A stretch of DNA of 64,000 nucleotides from Alphaproteobacteria bacterium (GCA_017616015.1 JAFZYY010000030.1:124001-188000); one strand, 5' to 3'. Positions 1 through 9,880 are shown, counted from the first letter of the stretch. Program-made: numbers and translations. The notes: generated from the sequence alone by a model not told the origin.

Positions 1-1
1 T

Positions 2-304
2 ATCTTTTTTAAAAAGCTTGATAAACCCGGAGCCATAGGCTCTTTGGGCGTTCCTTTAACGGCAGGCAGAAGTCTGGCCGTCGATCCGGCTTATATTCCG
101 TTAGGCAGTTTTTTGTGGCTGCAGGCAGAGCATGATAAAACGCCTTTGAACCGTCTGATGACGGCGCAGGATACCGGCAGCGCGATTAAAGGCGTTATTC
201 GGGGGGATTTTTTCTGGGGAGCGGGAGAACAGGCTCTTAAAGAAGCAGGACGTATGCGCAGTCAGGGAACTTATTTTTTGTTATTACCGAAAAGAGAGTT
301 GTGA
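2..304 (+). CDS. mltA: Membrane-bound lytic murein transglycosylase A, C-terminal part (5' truncated)
   Basis: The frame is open from the first bases of the window and ends at a TGA, so only about the last 100 residues are present. They match the end of MltA: a GAIGSLGVPLTAGRSLAVD stretch, then IPLGSFLWL and a QDTGSAIKG segment. This is the 3D-type double-psi beta-barrel domain, whose aspartates (in AVD and QDTG) line the active site. MltA cleaves the MurNAc-GlcNAc bond of peptidoglycan and forms 1,6-anhydro-MurNAc, usually from the outer membrane. The N-terminal lipobox and most of the fold lie outside the window. An Smr gene follows shortly, a neighbourhood familiar from alphaproteobacteria. 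Confidence 0.9.
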   Translation: MFFKKLDKPGAIGSLGVPLTAGRSLAVDPAYIPLGSFLWLQAEHDKTPLNRLMTAQDTGSAIKGVIRGDFFWGAGEQALKEAGRMRSQGTYFLLLPKREL

Positions 305-305
305 A

Positions 306-803
306 ATGAATAAAATTCCCATACCACCGCCGACAAAGGAAGATATGGTTGTTTTCCAGGGATTGCAACGCGCGTTGGTTGAAAAAAAAGCTTTTATTAA
401 AGTCAATTTTAAAAAACTGAACAGGTTTAAATCCCCGTTTTTCAATCCGTGGGAAAACGTATTGCCGTTATTGACAATTTTAATTATTTCATTGCTTTTA
501 ATGATTTTCCGCAATCTGGTTATCGGGACAACGGCACTTTTGGTTATGTGTTTCGTATATGCGCTTTGCATGCCGTATTTTCTGGAACCGTTTATGCAAA
601 ATCGCGTCACGAAACGCATCGTTCCCAGAATAGAAAAATTCCTGATCGCTTGGAGATACGGCGGCATTTCGATTGTTTTAACGGCGGATCCCAAATATTT
701 TTGTCAGGCGCCTTTAGGTAGCTGGAAACAGTTCACCATTTCTTATTTTTCGGATCTGATTCCCGAAGAGCTGATGCCGAAGGAAGAAGAAAAAAATGCC
801 TGA
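306..803 (+). CDS. Small inner-membrane protein of unknown function
   Basis: 165 residues, not recognised. A cytoplasmic, lysine-rich N-terminus of about 50 residues precedes two close hydrophobic segments (roughly residues 53-70 and 72-92), a helical hairpin, followed by a soluble C-terminal part of about 70 residues. The start lies one base after the mltA stop with a GAGAG element upstream, and the end overlaps the next gene (Smr) by 8 bases, so the three look co-transcribed. It sits between mltA and smr, which are often direct neighbours in alphaproteobacteria. Location suggests an envelope role, but nothing in the sequence gives a biochemical function. Confidence 0.75.
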   Translation: MNKIPIPPPTKEDMVVFQGLQRALVEKKAFIKVNFKKLNRFKSPFFNPWENVLPLLTILIISLLLMIFRNLVIGTTALLVMCFVYALCMPYFLEPFMQNRVTKRIVPRIEKFLIAWRYGGISIVLTADPKYFCQAPLGSWKQFTISYFSDLIPEELMPKEEEKNA

Positions 804-1317
804 GGATAACGACGATCAGGCTTTGTGGAAAGCGGTGACGGAAACCGTCAGACCTCTGAATTCCAAAATACCGGCGAAAAAAGCCGAACACGTTTCTTTG
901 CGCAAAAAATTGACGATTGACGTTCGTCCGTCCCGTCACAGTCCCGATTTTGATTATGCGATCTGCGATCCGCTGACGGAAGGCGATTTTCACGCGATGG
1001 ATAAAAAGACGGGACAGCGCTTTAAATCCGGCGCGATGCAAATAGATGCCAAACTGGATTTACACGGATACACATTGGACAAGGCTTTTGAAGTGTTGAA
1101 AAATTTCATTTATGACCAAAGCCGCCGGAATTCCCGCTGTCTTCTTGTGATTACGGGAAAGGGCGGCTTGTTGGGGCGCGGCGTTTTAAAAGCCGAAATG
1201 CCCGCCTGGATAAATTCGGCGGAAATCCGCAGTTTGGTTTTGTCCTATACGACGGCTCGGCCGAAGGACGGCGGCGACGGCGCTTTTTATATCCTTTTAA
1301 AACGGAACAGAACGTGA
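796..1317 (+). CDS. Smr domain protein (MutS2 C-terminal-like nuclease fold)
   Basis: 173 residues with a disordered, basic N-terminus of about 80 residues and a C-terminal Smr domain. The two hallmark motifs are visible: LDLHG at 87-91 and TGKG at 120-123, followed by the glycine-rich GGDGAFYILL strand. Stand-alone Smr proteins are associated with nicking or RNA endonuclease activity on structured nucleic acids. The cellular role of this alphaproteobacterial type (COG2840) is not settled. A GGAAG element precedes the ATG. The gene overlaps the upstream membrane protein by 8 bases and is followed 40 bases later by mnmE. Confidence 0.9.
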   Translation: MPEDNDDQALWKAVTETVRPLNSKIPAKKAEHVSLRKKLTIDVRPSRHSPDFDYAICDPLTEGDFHAMDKKTGQRFKSGAMQIDAKLDLHGYTLDKAFEVLKNFIYDQSRRNSRCLLVITGKGGLLGRGVLKAEMPAWINSAEIRSLVLSYTTARPKDGGDGAFYILLKRNRT

Positions 1318-1357
1318 TAAGACAGCCTCAACAAAAGTTTTAAGGGACACATATACG

Positions 1358-2665
1358 ATGAACGCGACGATTTTTGCACCGGCGACAGCTTTAGGAAAAG
1401 CGGGCGTGGCTATTGTGCGCGTTTCAGGTTTGCAGGCTTTGCAAGCCGTTCATCTGATGACGCCTATTCAAAATCCCGTTCCGAGAAAAGCAACCCTGAC
1501 GGAAATCCGTACGCTTGACGGCGTTCAGATTGACGAGGCTTTGGTGCTTTATTTTCCGGCGCCGAACAGTTTTACCGGCGAAGACGTTGTCGAGTTTCAG
1601 ACGCACGGCGGACGGGCGATTACGGCGATATTGCTTGCCGAACTGGCCAAGATAGAAGGCTTCAGACCGGCCGATCGCGGCGAATTCACCAGACGCGCGG
1701 TCGAAAACGGCAAGATGGATCTGACCGCAGCAGAAGGATTGGCTGATCTGGTCGACGCCGAAACGGAACAGCAACGGCGGCAGGCTTTGCGTCAGATGAA
1801 CGGAGCTTTGGCAAAGATTTACGAACGCTGGCACGGCGAACTGATGCACGTTCTGGCGTGGATGGAAGCGTATATCGACTTTCCGGAAGAGGAAATTCCC
1901 GAAAGCGTTTCCGCCGAAGTCCGCGGAAAAATCACTTCTTTGAAAGAGGAAATCGAAAAACACTTAAATGACGGCAGACGCGGGGAGAGACTGCGCGACG
2001 GACTTCAAATAGCGATTATCGGCGCGCCGAACGCGGGCAAATCCAGTTTGATGAACCGTCTGGCGCAGCGCGACGTGGCAATCGTATCTTCCACGGCGGG
2101 AACAACGCGCGATGTGATTGAAGTCCGTTTGGACATTAACGGTTATCCGGTTATTGTGGCGGATACGGCCGGTTTGCGCGATACGGCGGAGGAAATCGAA
2201 GCCGAAGGCGTGCGCCGCGCCAAAGCCAGAGCGGAGGAGGCCGACCTTGTGTTATGGCTGACGGACGCGAATGAAACAAAAGACGAAACGGAAATAAAAG
2301 GACTCGATCCTGAAAAAATCATTTCGATCATGAACAAAGCCGATCAGGTTTCGGCTCAAAACGACGGAAATTTCTGGATTTCCGCCAAGACGGGGCAGGG
2401 ACTTGACGCTTTGCTGACGAAAATCGGAAAATATGTTGAAGAAAAGCTTTCAATGCGCGAAGAGCCGTCTTTAACACGATTGCGCCACCGTAAAGCGTTG
2501 GAAGAATGTGTCGGATTTTTAAATTCCTCTTTAAATGCGCCCGAAATAGAGTTAATGACAGAAGACCTGCGCATGGCGATGCGTTCTTTGGGAAAGATCA
2601 CAGGTCAGGTGCAAGTGGAAGAATTGCTTGATGTTATTTTTAAAGACTTTTGCATAGGAAAATGA
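1358..2665 (+). CDS. mnmE: tRNA modification GTPase MnmE
   Basis: 435 residues, near the usual family length. With MnmG it installs the aminomethyl or carboxymethylaminomethyl group at C5 of the wobble uridine (U34) of certain tRNAs. The N-terminal tetrahydrofolate-binding domain is followed by an inserted G domain: G1 GAPNAGKSS at 222-230, G2 GTTRD at 248-252, G3 DTAG at 269-272, G4 NKAD at 326-329 and SAKTG (G5). The protein ends in FCIGK with the conserved cysteine (C432). Its TGA overlaps the mnmG start, which argues for translational coupling. Start ATG chosen for the conserved N-terminus [21 protein letters not shown]. Confidence 0.97.
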   Translation: MNATIFAPATALGKAGVAIVRVSGLQALQAVHLMTPIQNPVPRKATLTEIRTLDGVQIDEALVLYFPAPNSFTGEDVVEFQTHGGRAITAILLAELAKIEGFRPADRGEFTRRAVENGKMDLTAAEGLADLVDAETEQQRRQALRQMNGALAKIYERWHGELMHVLAWMEAYIDFPEEEIPESVSAEVRGKITSLKEEIEKHLNDGRRGERLRDGLQIAIIGAPNAGKSSLMNRLAQRDVAIVSSTAGTTRDVIEVRLDINGYPVIVADTAGLRDTAEEIEAEGVRRAKARAEEADLVLWLTDANETKDETEIKGLDPEKIISIMNKADQVSAQNDGNFWISAKTGQGLDALLTKIGKYVEEKLSMREEPSLTRLRHRKALEECVGFLNSSLNAPEIELMTEDLRMAMRSLGKITGQVQVEELLDVIFKDFCIGK

Positions 2666-4527
2666 TGACGAATACATTTGATGTGATTGTTGTCGGCGGC
2701 GGTCACGCCGGGTGCGAAGCGGCAGCGGCGGCGGCGCGCATGGGCGCTAAAACGGCGTTATTGACGCATAAAATCTCAACGCTCGGGGAAATGTCGTGCA
2801 ATCCGGCCATCGGCGGTTTGGGCAAAGGTCATCTGGTGCGCGAAATCGACGCCTTGGACGGCGTAATGGGACGCGTTGCCGATAAAGCGGGGATTCAATT
2901 TCGTATGCTGAACAGTTCGAAAGGCCCCGCCGTTCAGGGATTGAGAACGCAGGCGGACAGAAAGCTGTACCGGCAGGCCATGCAGGCGGAATTGCTGAAT
3001 TACGAAAATCTGACGGTCATTGAAACCGCCGTCGAGGGATTAACATATTGTGAAAACCCGCTGAAAATAACGGGTGTTATCACCGCCGATGGTACGCAAT
3101 ACGCGGCGGGAGCCGTTATTCTGACGGCCGGGACGTTTTTACACGGGCTGATGCATGTCGGGGAAACAAAGACAGTCGGCGGCCGTGTCGGCGAAATTTC
3201 CTGCGAACACTTGTCCGATTTTCTTATCCGTTTAGGGTTAAGGGTAGGGCGGCTGAAAACGGGAACACCGGCCAGACTGGACGGCAAAACGATCAATTAC
3301 GATATTATTCAGCGGCAGGAAGGCGATCCCGTCCCCGAGCCGTTTTCATTTCTGGACGAGAAAATCACGACGCCGCAAATTGCTTGCTATATCACGGCGA
3401 CGAACACGAAAACGCACGAGATTATTCGCGCCAATATGCACCGCGCGCCGTTGTTTTCGGGACAAATCAAGGGAGTCGGCCCCCGTTACTGCCCGAGTAT
3501 CGAAGATAAACTTGTCAAATTCGCCGACAGGGATTCTCATCACGTTTTTCTTGAGCCGGAAGGGCTTGACGACGACACGGTTTATCCGAACGGGATTTCC
3601 ACGTCTTTACCCGCCGACGTGCAGGACGCGATGATTCATACGATTAAAGGCTTGGAAAACGTACGAATTATCCGCCCGGGATACGCGATCGAATACGATT
3701 ATGTCGATCCGTTGGAAATGCGGACGACTTTGGAAACGAAAAAAGTTTCCGGCCTGTTTATCGCCGGACAGTTGAACGGCACGACGGGATACGAGGAAGC
3801 CGCCGCTTTGGGACTTTTGGCAGGCATCAACGCCGCTTTGAAGGCAAGCGGTTCGGAAAAGGAATTTACGTTGGACAGAGCTGACGCTTATTTGGGCGTG
3901 ATGATCGACGACCTGACGACCAAAGGGGTGGACGAACCTTACCGCATGTTCACTTCGCGCGCGGAATACAGGCTTTTGTTGCGCTCCGACAACGCGGATA
4001 TGCGTCTGACGCCGAAAGGTATCGACATCGGTTGCGTCGGCGCAAAGCGGCAAAAAGCCTTTGAAGAAAAGGCCGAAGCGTTAAAAATCGCGCGCGAAAA
4101 GCTGAATGCTGTCGGCGGGACACCCGGGGAATTGTCTAAACTGGGATTTGAAGTCAATAAGGACGGTTCGCACCGTAACGGGTTTGATTTGCTGGCTTAC
4201 GAACAAATCAACTGGGAAAAGCTGTCCGACGTGTGGCCTGAATTGAAAAACACGCGCGCCGATGTCGTTGAGCAGCTGGAAATCGAAGCAAGATACCGCG
4301 GCTATCTGCAACGGCAGGAAGCGGACATCGCCGCTTTCCGCAAAGACGAGGCGTTAAAGATTCCGAAAAACATCGATTATAAGAAAATCGGCGGCCTGTC
4401 AAACGAAGTGATCATGAAACTGTCAAAGGTTCGTCCCGAAACGTTGGGCGCGGCGTCGCGCATTTCAGGCGTCACGCCGGCGGCGGTAACGGCAGTTTTA
4501 GGCTATATCAAATCCTCAAAAGCCTGA
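2662..4527 (+). CDS. mnmG: tRNA uridine-5-carboxymethylaminomethyl modification enzyme MnmG (GidA)
   Basis: 621 residues from the ATG at 2662 (2665 is an equally possible second ATG); an AGGAAA element lies just upstream. FAD- and NADH-dependent partner of MnmE in U34 modification. The dinucleotide-binding loop [10 protein letters not shown] begins at residue 12. Family blocks [32 protein letters not shown] and [10 protein letters not shown] are all present, and the C-terminal helical domain that contacts MnmE and tRNA is complete. The start overlaps the mnmE stop (ATGA). In many alphaproteobacteria rsmG-parA-parB follow; here the next gene is a convergent S41 hydrolase, so that linkage is broken. 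Confidence 0.97.
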   Translation: MMTNTFDVIVVGGGHAGCEAAAAAARMGAKTALLTHKISTLGEMSCNPAIGGLGKGHLVREIDALDGVMGRVADKAGIQFRMLNSSKGPAVQGLRTQADRKLYRQAMQAELLNYENLTVIETAVEGLTYCENPLKITGVITADGTQYAAGAVILTAGTFLHGLMHVGETKTVGGRVGEISCEHLSDFLIRLGLRVGRLKTGTPARLDGKTINYDIIQRQEGDPVPEPFSFLDEKITTPQIACYITATNTKTHEIIRANMHRAPLFSGQIKGVGPRYCPSIEDKLVKFADRDSHHVFLEPEGLDDDTVYPNGISTSLPADVQDAMIHTIKGLENVRIIRPGYAIEYDYVDPLEMRTTLETKKVSGLFIAGQLNGTTGYEEAAALGLLAGINAALKASGSEKEFTLDRADAYLGVMIDDLTTKGVDEPYRMFTSRAEYRLLLRSDNADMRLTPKGIDIGCVGAKRQKAFEEKAEALKIAREKLNAVGGTPGELSKLGFEVNKDGSHRNGFDLLAYEQINWEKLSDVWPELKNTRADVVEQLEIEARYRGYLQRQEADIAAFRKDEALKIPKNIDYKKIGGLSNEVIMKLSKVRPETLGAASRISGVTPAAVTAVLGYIKSSKA

Positions 4528-4537
4528 TAAATTTCGG

Positions 4538-6118
4538 TTATGAATAACTCTTATCGTCTTTTAAAGAGCGAATATTGCTTATCTGAGACTTTTTGTTATC
4601 GTTTTCAAAGTCTTTCAGTGCTCTGATTGTCGGCGTTTTACTTGCCGGCGCGGTTTCCCGAAACTGATTTATGGAATTCGTTAACCCTTTCTTTTGCGAC
4701 TTTGTTTCTTCCGCGACGGATTCTTTGCCTTTTACCTCGGGAATCTTAGCGGCGGCAGGAACGATTATTTTATCGAATCTTTCCGCTTTTCCGGGATATA
4801 GGGCGTTATAAGCGTTTCGAACATCTTCCACGCTCATCAGATTGGTATTTATCGCCCGGATAAACATGAAATCGTTGAACGCTAACCTGTCGTCACGATT
4901 GTTTGCCATCTGCGGCGGCGTATAGGAGTCCAGCTTTTCCTGAGCTTTCGCGGTAATTTCTTCCAGATGGCCGAGTGTATAAGCTAAAGCGTCCTGTCCT
5001 TCGGTTTTTATATCAACAGGGTATCCTGTCTTTTCGTAAGAATCTTTTTTTGTTTCTTCCGTTTTTCTGGGATAAGCATGCCCCGTAGCGATTTTGACGC
5101 CGTAGCCGAATTGGTTACGGGGACTTTCGCCGCTGATTTCCGAATGACAGCCGGCCGTATTTTCACCGACAACCGTCAAACCGGGGTGACCATTCAGATA
5201 TTGACGCAAACTTTCGCCGGCGGAAGCAGTTTCTCTGTTGGTTAATAATACGATCGGTTTTCTGAAGCCGCCTTTTGCAAACGGCGGGAATTCCTGTTCG
5301 TGACCGCTATAATCGACAGCAGTTATCATTTCGTCGGTATATTTATGTTCTTTTAACCGCTGATTATATTCTTCCCGGGTCATTTCTCCGTTCACCAAGC
5401 GTAAGAAATCGTTTTCCGGCGTATCCCGATAGGCCATTTTTTCAAAGTGAGCGACTTCGTTTCCGTATAACATTTGTCCGATCAGTTCATAAGGGATTGT
5501 CGGGCCGCCCGGATTGCTACGGACATCAATAACTAAAGAACCGCACTTTTCAGTGCCGTCTTCATTAAATAAAGCGTCACGGACTTCTTTTTGCAATTTC
5601 AGCCAGTCTCCCGGTTCGGCAGATCCGAGATCTCTGATAGCGAGAATTGTAGATTTTCCATCTTCGGATTGTTTTATTTCCCAAAGCTTTTCTTCGGGAC
5701 AGCTGTTTTCGCCGACGCTTACTTTCTTGGGTTGGCGAGGTATTAAATTACCTTTTCCGGGGGATACTTTTAAATGTTCGTCAGGCAGAATTTGTAAGGC
5801 TTCATCAACCAGATTATAGAATCCTTTTTCCTGCTCTTGTCCTTCTTCTCCTTTTGTTTTCAGTTTCTTAGGTCCTGAAATACCGTTATAAAGGTCTGCT
5901 ATTTTCTGTTCGAATTTTTCGATGGTTTCTTTATCCCATGTCTTATAGCCCGGGTGTCCGCGCGAAATCAGTCGGGCTATTTTTTCCAATTCCCGGCGCT
6001 GTTCATCGGCAGATATCAGCATATCGCCGTTAACATCTTGAATCTGTTCAACGGAAGGTGATAAGGAGCTGAGATCACATCTGGCGGCAATTTCTTCGAA
6101 CGATAATTTTTCGGACAT
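4538..6118 (-). CDS. S41-family (C-terminal processing protease-like) hydrolase, no signal peptide
   Basis: 526 residues. The core (about 150-390) shows S41 blocks: LVIDVRSNPGG ending at 205 and NRETASAGE at 294-302, where S299 aligns with the S41 nucleophile, then VGENTAG. The lysine that completes the CtpA dyad after this block is absent (CHSE follows), so a Ser-His type mechanism, as in some S41 members, is possible. No PDZ domain, signal peptide or membrane segment is seen. Residues 28-39 read DVNGDMLISADE, resembling an EF-hand calcium loop. The C-terminal tail carries a degenerate repeat (IRALKDFENDN, IRSLKDDKS). RBS AAGGGGA upstream. The substrate is unknown and the absence of an export signal is odd for this family. 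Confidence 0.8.
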   Translation of the reverse strand: MSEKLSFEEIAARCDLSSLSPSVEQIQDVNGDMLISADEQRRELEKIARLISRGHPGYKTWDKETIEKFEQKIADLYNGISGPKKLKTKGEEGQEQEKGFYNLVDEALQILPDEHLKVSPGKGNLIPRQPKKVSVGENSCPEEKLWEIKQSEDGKSTILAIRDLGSAEPGDWLKLQKEVRDALFNEDGTEKCGSLVIDVRSNPGGPTIPYELIGQMLYGNEVAHFEKMAYRDTPENDFLRLVNGEMTREEYNQRLKEHKYTDEMITAVDYSGHEQEFPPFAKGGFRKPIVLLTNRETASAGESLRQYLNGHPGLTVVGENTAGCHSEISGESPRNQFGYGVKIATGHAYPRKTEETKKDSYEKTGYPVDIKTEGQDALAYTLGHLEEITAKAQEKLDSYTPPQMANNRDDRLAFNDFMFIRAINTNLMSVEDVRNAYNALYPGKAERFDKIIVPAAAKIPEVKGKESVAEETKSQKKGLTNSINQFRETAPASKTPTIRALKDFENDNKKSQISNIRSLKDDKSYS

Positions 6119-6154
6119 ATAATTTCCCCTTGTTTAGGCAAACCAACAAGAGGC

Positions 6155-6183
6155 AGTTTATCAAAAATTCGCCTGAACGTCAA
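6155..6183 (-). promoter_or_regulatory. Candidate sigma70-type promoter for the S41 gene
   Basis: On the minus strand TTGACG (6183-6178) and TAAACT (6160-6155) are separated by 17 bases, close to TTGACA-N17-TATAAT. They lie about 40 bases upstream of the ATG at 6118. Prediction from sequence only. Confidence 0.55.
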
Positions 6184-6211
6184 AGTCCAACAGTATTTTT
6201 TTAATTACGTT

Positions 6212-7450
6212 TTAATGACACATAAAGTGTTTGATTTGCGCGTTAATAAAATTCCGAAGCCATTCCAGATCTTCTTTGGATAATCCGCGGCCGATATGTG
6301 CCGTCAGACCGTCCGCGCCGATAACCAGCGTATATTTTAAATCATAACTGCTTTGAAAGACGTAAATATATTCCAACTCTTTGGGTCTGATCAAAAAACC
6401 GATTGACGGGAAAAACAGCCATTTCGATTTAATGCGGATTCCTTGCGAGGAGATAATGACTCTTTTGCGTCTGAGAAATAAAGCAAGAGGAATGACAACA
6501 AATAAAATCAGTCCTACAAACAGCAGAGGAATATAAGACAACGGCAAATGGAAAATAAAACTGAAAAACAGAATGCAGAAAAACGCGCTGAAACACATAA
6601 TCCCCGAAAACAATGAAAAAGCGCTGTCCCGAATTTGCGGATCTATCTGACAGCTTTCGGCATCTTCAACGATTTTGAAAGAACGGGGAATCTTATATAA
6701 ATTCTGATCCGATATAGCGACTTTTCCTTCCGAAATTAAGTCCGGCAGGCTTTTTTGTATATCCTGCGGTTCGATTTCGATAATGCCGTCCGCGGTATTG
6801 AAAACGGCCGGTTTTTGAAGCTGTCTTGCCAAATCTTCCCATTTTTGAGAAATATTTTCGCCGTTTTTCGTAATGTAAAGCGGAATGGTTTTTGTTTCGT
6901 TCGGGTGCTGCAAATCAATAATGTGCTGTGTGAAAGAGGTCAGTCCCAGAACATTGACGATACGGGTTCTGTAGCGCACGCCGATATATTCGTTTAAAGA
7001 ATCGGCTATTCGTTTGCTGTGTTCGAACGGTTTTTGAATAACAACGGCGGCAAATTTGTGACCGATAAAATAATCACGGCCGTAAAACAGCAGAAGCACG
7101 CGCGTTATGATCAGGAAAAGTCCCAACGCAACGAACAACCATGCCGCGGAAAAAGAGCTTGAAACGACGGTATCGGCGGACAAAAGGGCGTCTTTTGCGA
7201 ACAAAGAATCGTCAACGGCTCCGAAATCGCTTAAAAATCCCAGAGCAATTAATGCGATACCCAACAGGATACCGATGTAGATATTGCGTCTGGAAATACG
7301 GTCTTTTGCCTGAGTCGGACGGATGGAAACATCAAAATCAAAAAAAGAAGCCAACGGACGCAAGCGTCTCGTTTCAATCTTTTCATCACTGACAGACAGA
7401 CTTTCCAGGTCGTCTAAGTCTGAGTTTTCCAACAATTCGTTTTGAACCAT
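6212..7450 (-). CDS. Polytopic membrane protein of unknown function
   Basis: 412 residues, not recognised. An acidic N-terminal stretch (about 1-50) is followed by two hydrophobic segments (about 53-72 and 100-122), a soluble region of about 140 residues, a second hydrophobic pair (about 277-322) and a C-terminal soluble part of about 85 residues rich in beta-type sequence (VIISSQGIRIKSKW, then IYVFQSS, LVIGADGLTAHIGRG). The C-terminal part recalls small PH-like domains attached to bacterial membrane proteins, but this is only an impression. It is divergent from the diguanylate cyclase gene, with which it shares the 7451-7563 intergenic region. Confidence 0.75.
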   Translation of the reverse strand: MVQNELLENSDLDDLESLSVSDEKIETRRLRPLASFFDFDVSIRPTQAKDRISRRNIYIGILLGIALIALGFLSDFGAVDDSLFAKDALLSADTVVSSSFSAAWLFVALGLFLIITRVLLLFYGRDYFIGHKFAAVVIQKPFEHSKRIADSLNEYIGVRYRTRIVNVLGLTSFTQHIIDLQHPNETKTIPLYITKNGENISQKWEDLARQLQKPAVFNTADGIIEIEPQDIQKSLPDLISEGKVAISDQNLYKIPRSFKIVEDAESCQIDPQIRDSAFSLFSGIMCFSAFFCILFFSFIFHLPLSYIPLLFVGLILFVVIPLALFLRRKRVIISSQGIRIKSKWLFFPSIGFLIRPKELEYIYVFQSSYDLKYTLVIGADGLTAHIGRGLSKEDLEWLRNFINAQIKHFMCH

Positions 7451-7497
7451 ACCGTTCCTCGAAACAATGTTTTTTTTCAGTTATGACAAATTCGGCT

Positions 7498-7525
7498 TTG
7501 CTCTGCAAGAGCAATATACTATAAA
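7498..7525 (+). promoter_or_regulatory. Candidate promoter with embedded palindrome upstream of the diguanylate cyclase gene
   Basis: TTGCTC (7498-7503) and TATAAA (7520-7525) are 16 bases apart. The first element is part of a perfect inverted repeat, TTGCTCT-GCA-AGAGCAA (7498-7514), occupying the -35 region and half of the spacer, the position of a repressor operator. No regulator is encoded next to it. Confidence 0.4.
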
Positions 7526-7563
7526 TAGGAAAGGAAAAGAATATTTTTTCGCATGGATATTAT

Positions 7564-9879
7564 ATGGAAACGAATTTTGCATCAACAGCCGGCCTGATAC
7601 CGATGGCTCTCAGTTTAATCGGTGTATTGGCAGCGTTGCATTATTTAAAGGGAATGGCAGATTTTTCCACAGCCATTAAGTTTATTTTTTTCGGTTTTCT
7701 TTTTATCCTTTTATCAAAAATTTTAGTTTTAGCTGTCGGCTCCATATCAACGGAATACTATTATTTTGGTTCTTTGTTGTTGCATTTGTGGTCGGCAATC
7801 TTTTTAACGGCCGGCGCTTTTGGTATTAAAGGCAGCAAATTTTTCAGCCGGACGATAGTTATTTTTTCCTGTTTACTTGCGGCTGTCTGGAGCTGGTACG
7901 TCGTTATCATTACGCGCGACGGATCGTCCATGACGTTTTCTTTGGCGGCATCGGTAGCCGGGTATGGTTTTCTGGCGGCTTCTCTGTGGCGCAGAAAGAC
8001 GCTACGCAATTCGCTTGGTTTTGTTATTACGGGGTGGTTCAGCGTTTTTTTGGCGTTATATAATTTGCTGACGTTGATGTCCTGGGGACAAAGCCTGCTG
8101 TCAACGGCGTTTGAGACATTTCTGTATATAGCGATTATGTGCGGTTGGGTTCTGATTTCCAACAATCTGATGGCGCATCAGTTTGACATGCTGGAACAGG
8201 AAGCCGAAGAAAGCAAGGAACGTCTGCGCTTAATGATTCAAATGTCGCCGTTCCCGATTATTATTTCCCGTTTGAAAGACGACCAGTTAATGCTGATTAA
8301 CAATAAAGCCGGCACTTTGTTCGGGCTGGACGTTAAACACCCGGGTAATTTCAAAACTGTTGATTATTTTGCCGATCCGTCCAAAAGAACGGAATTGCTC
8401 GCAAAGTTGGAAAAAAATCCGGTTGTTGACGATTTCGAATTTTTGGTCAAACCGCGCAGAGGCGAGCCGTTCTGGCTTTTGCTGTCGGCGCGCGTTATCG
8501 ATTTCGAATATGAAATAGCTTTGTATATGGCGTTCCAGGATATTACGGATCGCAAGAAGAAAGAACTGCAACTGTTTGATCAGGCGACGAAAGATCCTCT
8601 GACCAAATGTTATAACCGTCGTCAGTTTGAAGAATTGGCCAAGAATGAAATTCAGCGTTCGCGTCGCTACGATCACCCCTTCTGCCTGTTTATGATTGAC
8701 GCGGATCACTTTAAGAACGTCAACGATACGCACGGGCACGCCGTCGGTGACTTGGTATTGCAGGCTTTGGCGGATTGCTGCCGCAGAACTTTGCGGGAAT
8801 CCGACATTATCGCTCGTTTCGGCGGCGAAGAATTTGTTATTTTGTTGCCGGAAGTAACGATTGAAAACGCGCATCGGGTAACCGAACGGTTAAGAATCAA
8901 TATTTCAAAATTGGTTGTGAAAAACGAACAGAACGAAGATGTCCGGTTTACCGTCAGTATCGGTTTGGTTTCTTCGACAATCACGGACGATATTCCGGAA
9001 ATGCTGAAAATGGCGGACGAATCGTTGTACGTTGCCAAAGAAAACGGCAGAAACAGAGTCGTCGTGTATGAAGAAAACGGCCCGAATAAGGATTTGCCTC
9101 CTCCCGAAGGCGAAGATATTGAAAAAGCCAAAGAAGAGCCTCTGTTTTACTTTACGCCTTCCGGCGGCACGCCGACTGCTAAGAATAATGCGCCGAACGC
9201 GTTTAACGAGCCGGATTTGGATAACGATGACGATGATTTATTCGTTCCGTCAAACAAACCGGTTGCTCCGCCGATAGCGTTAAACACATCAATACAGGAC
9301 GAAGACGCGATTTTCAGCAATGAGTTTCCGTCAATTGATCCGGAATTTTTAAAAGACGATACGCATGAAGCGCCTGTAAACGACGAAGAAAAACCGTTGC
9401 CTTTGTCGGAAGATTTGGAACCGGATTTGGAAGACGAACCGATTCCGACAGAACCGCCTCATGCGGAAGAGCCGTTGCCGCCTTCTTTTGAAGAAGAACA
9501 AAAAGAGCCGCCTTTGGTTGATGATTTTGAACCTCCTTTACCGGAATCTGAGAATGATTTGCCGCTTCCGCCGGAGGGCGATGAATTTTCAGGAGAGCTT
9601 CCGCCGATGCCTGAAGTTCCTGACAATTTGTCTTTTTCTCAGGAAGACTCTGAATTTGAAATAAAAGGCGCACCTCCGCCCTTGCCGGTGACGATGCCTC
9701 CGCCGCCGATGCAAAAAAAGCCGGTGGTTCCGATTGTTAAAATGCCTCTTGTGAAAAAGATGCCGATAAAGATGCCGGCCGGAATGGTCAAGATGCCCAA
9801 AATGCCGGGAGTTGTCCGCGTTAAAATTCCCAAGGCGATACAGCAGGGGAACGCGCCTGTTCCGCCTAAACCGGAATAA
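7564..9879 (+). CDS. Membrane-anchored PAS-GGDEF diguanylate cyclase with a long Pro/acidic and Lys-Met-Pro tail
   Basis: 771 residues. About six or seven hydrophobic segments fill the first 200 residues, followed by a short linker, a PAS domain (about 215-335, starting near MSPFPIIISRL and ending in FQDITDRK) and a GGDEF domain (about 340-500). The active-site signature is GGEEF at 420-424, with an RxxD product-inhibition site (RESD, 411-414) exactly five residues before it, so it should make cyclic di-GMP from GTP under feedback control. The last 265 or so residues are unusual: a Glu/Asp/Pro-rich stretch to about 715, then a basic segment dominated by Lys-Met-Pro units and ending PVPPKPE. 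No EAL domain is present. The start has only a weak ribosome binding site. An intrinsic terminator follows directly. Confidence 0.9.
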   Translation: METNFASTAGLIPMALSLIGVLAALHYLKGMADFSTAIKFIFFGFLFILLSKILVLAVGSISTEYYYFGSLLLHLWSAIFLTAGAFGIKGSKFFSRTIVIFSCLLAAVWSWYVVIITRDGSSMTFSLAASVAGYGFLAASLWRRKTLRNSLGFVITGWFSVFLALYNLLTLMSWGQSLLSTAFETFLYIAIMCGWVLISNNLMAHQFDMLEQEAEESKERLRLMIQMSPFPIIISRLKDDQLMLINNKAGTLFGLDVKHPGNFKTVDYFADPSKRTELLAKLEKNPVVDDFEFLVKPRRGEPFWLLLSARVIDFEYEIALYMAFQDITDRKKKELQLFDQATKDPLTKCYNRRQFEELAKNEIQRSRRYDHPFCLFMIDADHFKNVNDTHGHAVGDLVLQALADCCRRTLRESDIIARFGGEEFVILLPEVTIENAHRVTERLRINISKLVVKNEQNEDVRFTVSIGLVSSTITDDIPEMLKMADESLYVAKENGRNRVVVYEENGPNKDLPPPEGEDIEKAKEEPLFYFTPSGGTPTAKNNAPNAFNEPDLDNDDDDLFVPSNKPVAPPIALNTSIQDEDAIFSNEFPSIDPEFLKDDTHEAPVNDEEKPLPLSEDLEPDLEDEPIPTEPPHAEEPLPPSFEEEQKEPPLVDDFEPPLPESENDLPLPPEGDEFSGELPPMPEVPDNLSFSQEDSEFEIKGAPPPLPVTMPPPPMQKKPVVPIVKMPLVKKMPIKMPAGMVKMPKMPGVVRVKIPKAIQQGNAPVPPKPE

Positions 9880-9880
9880 A

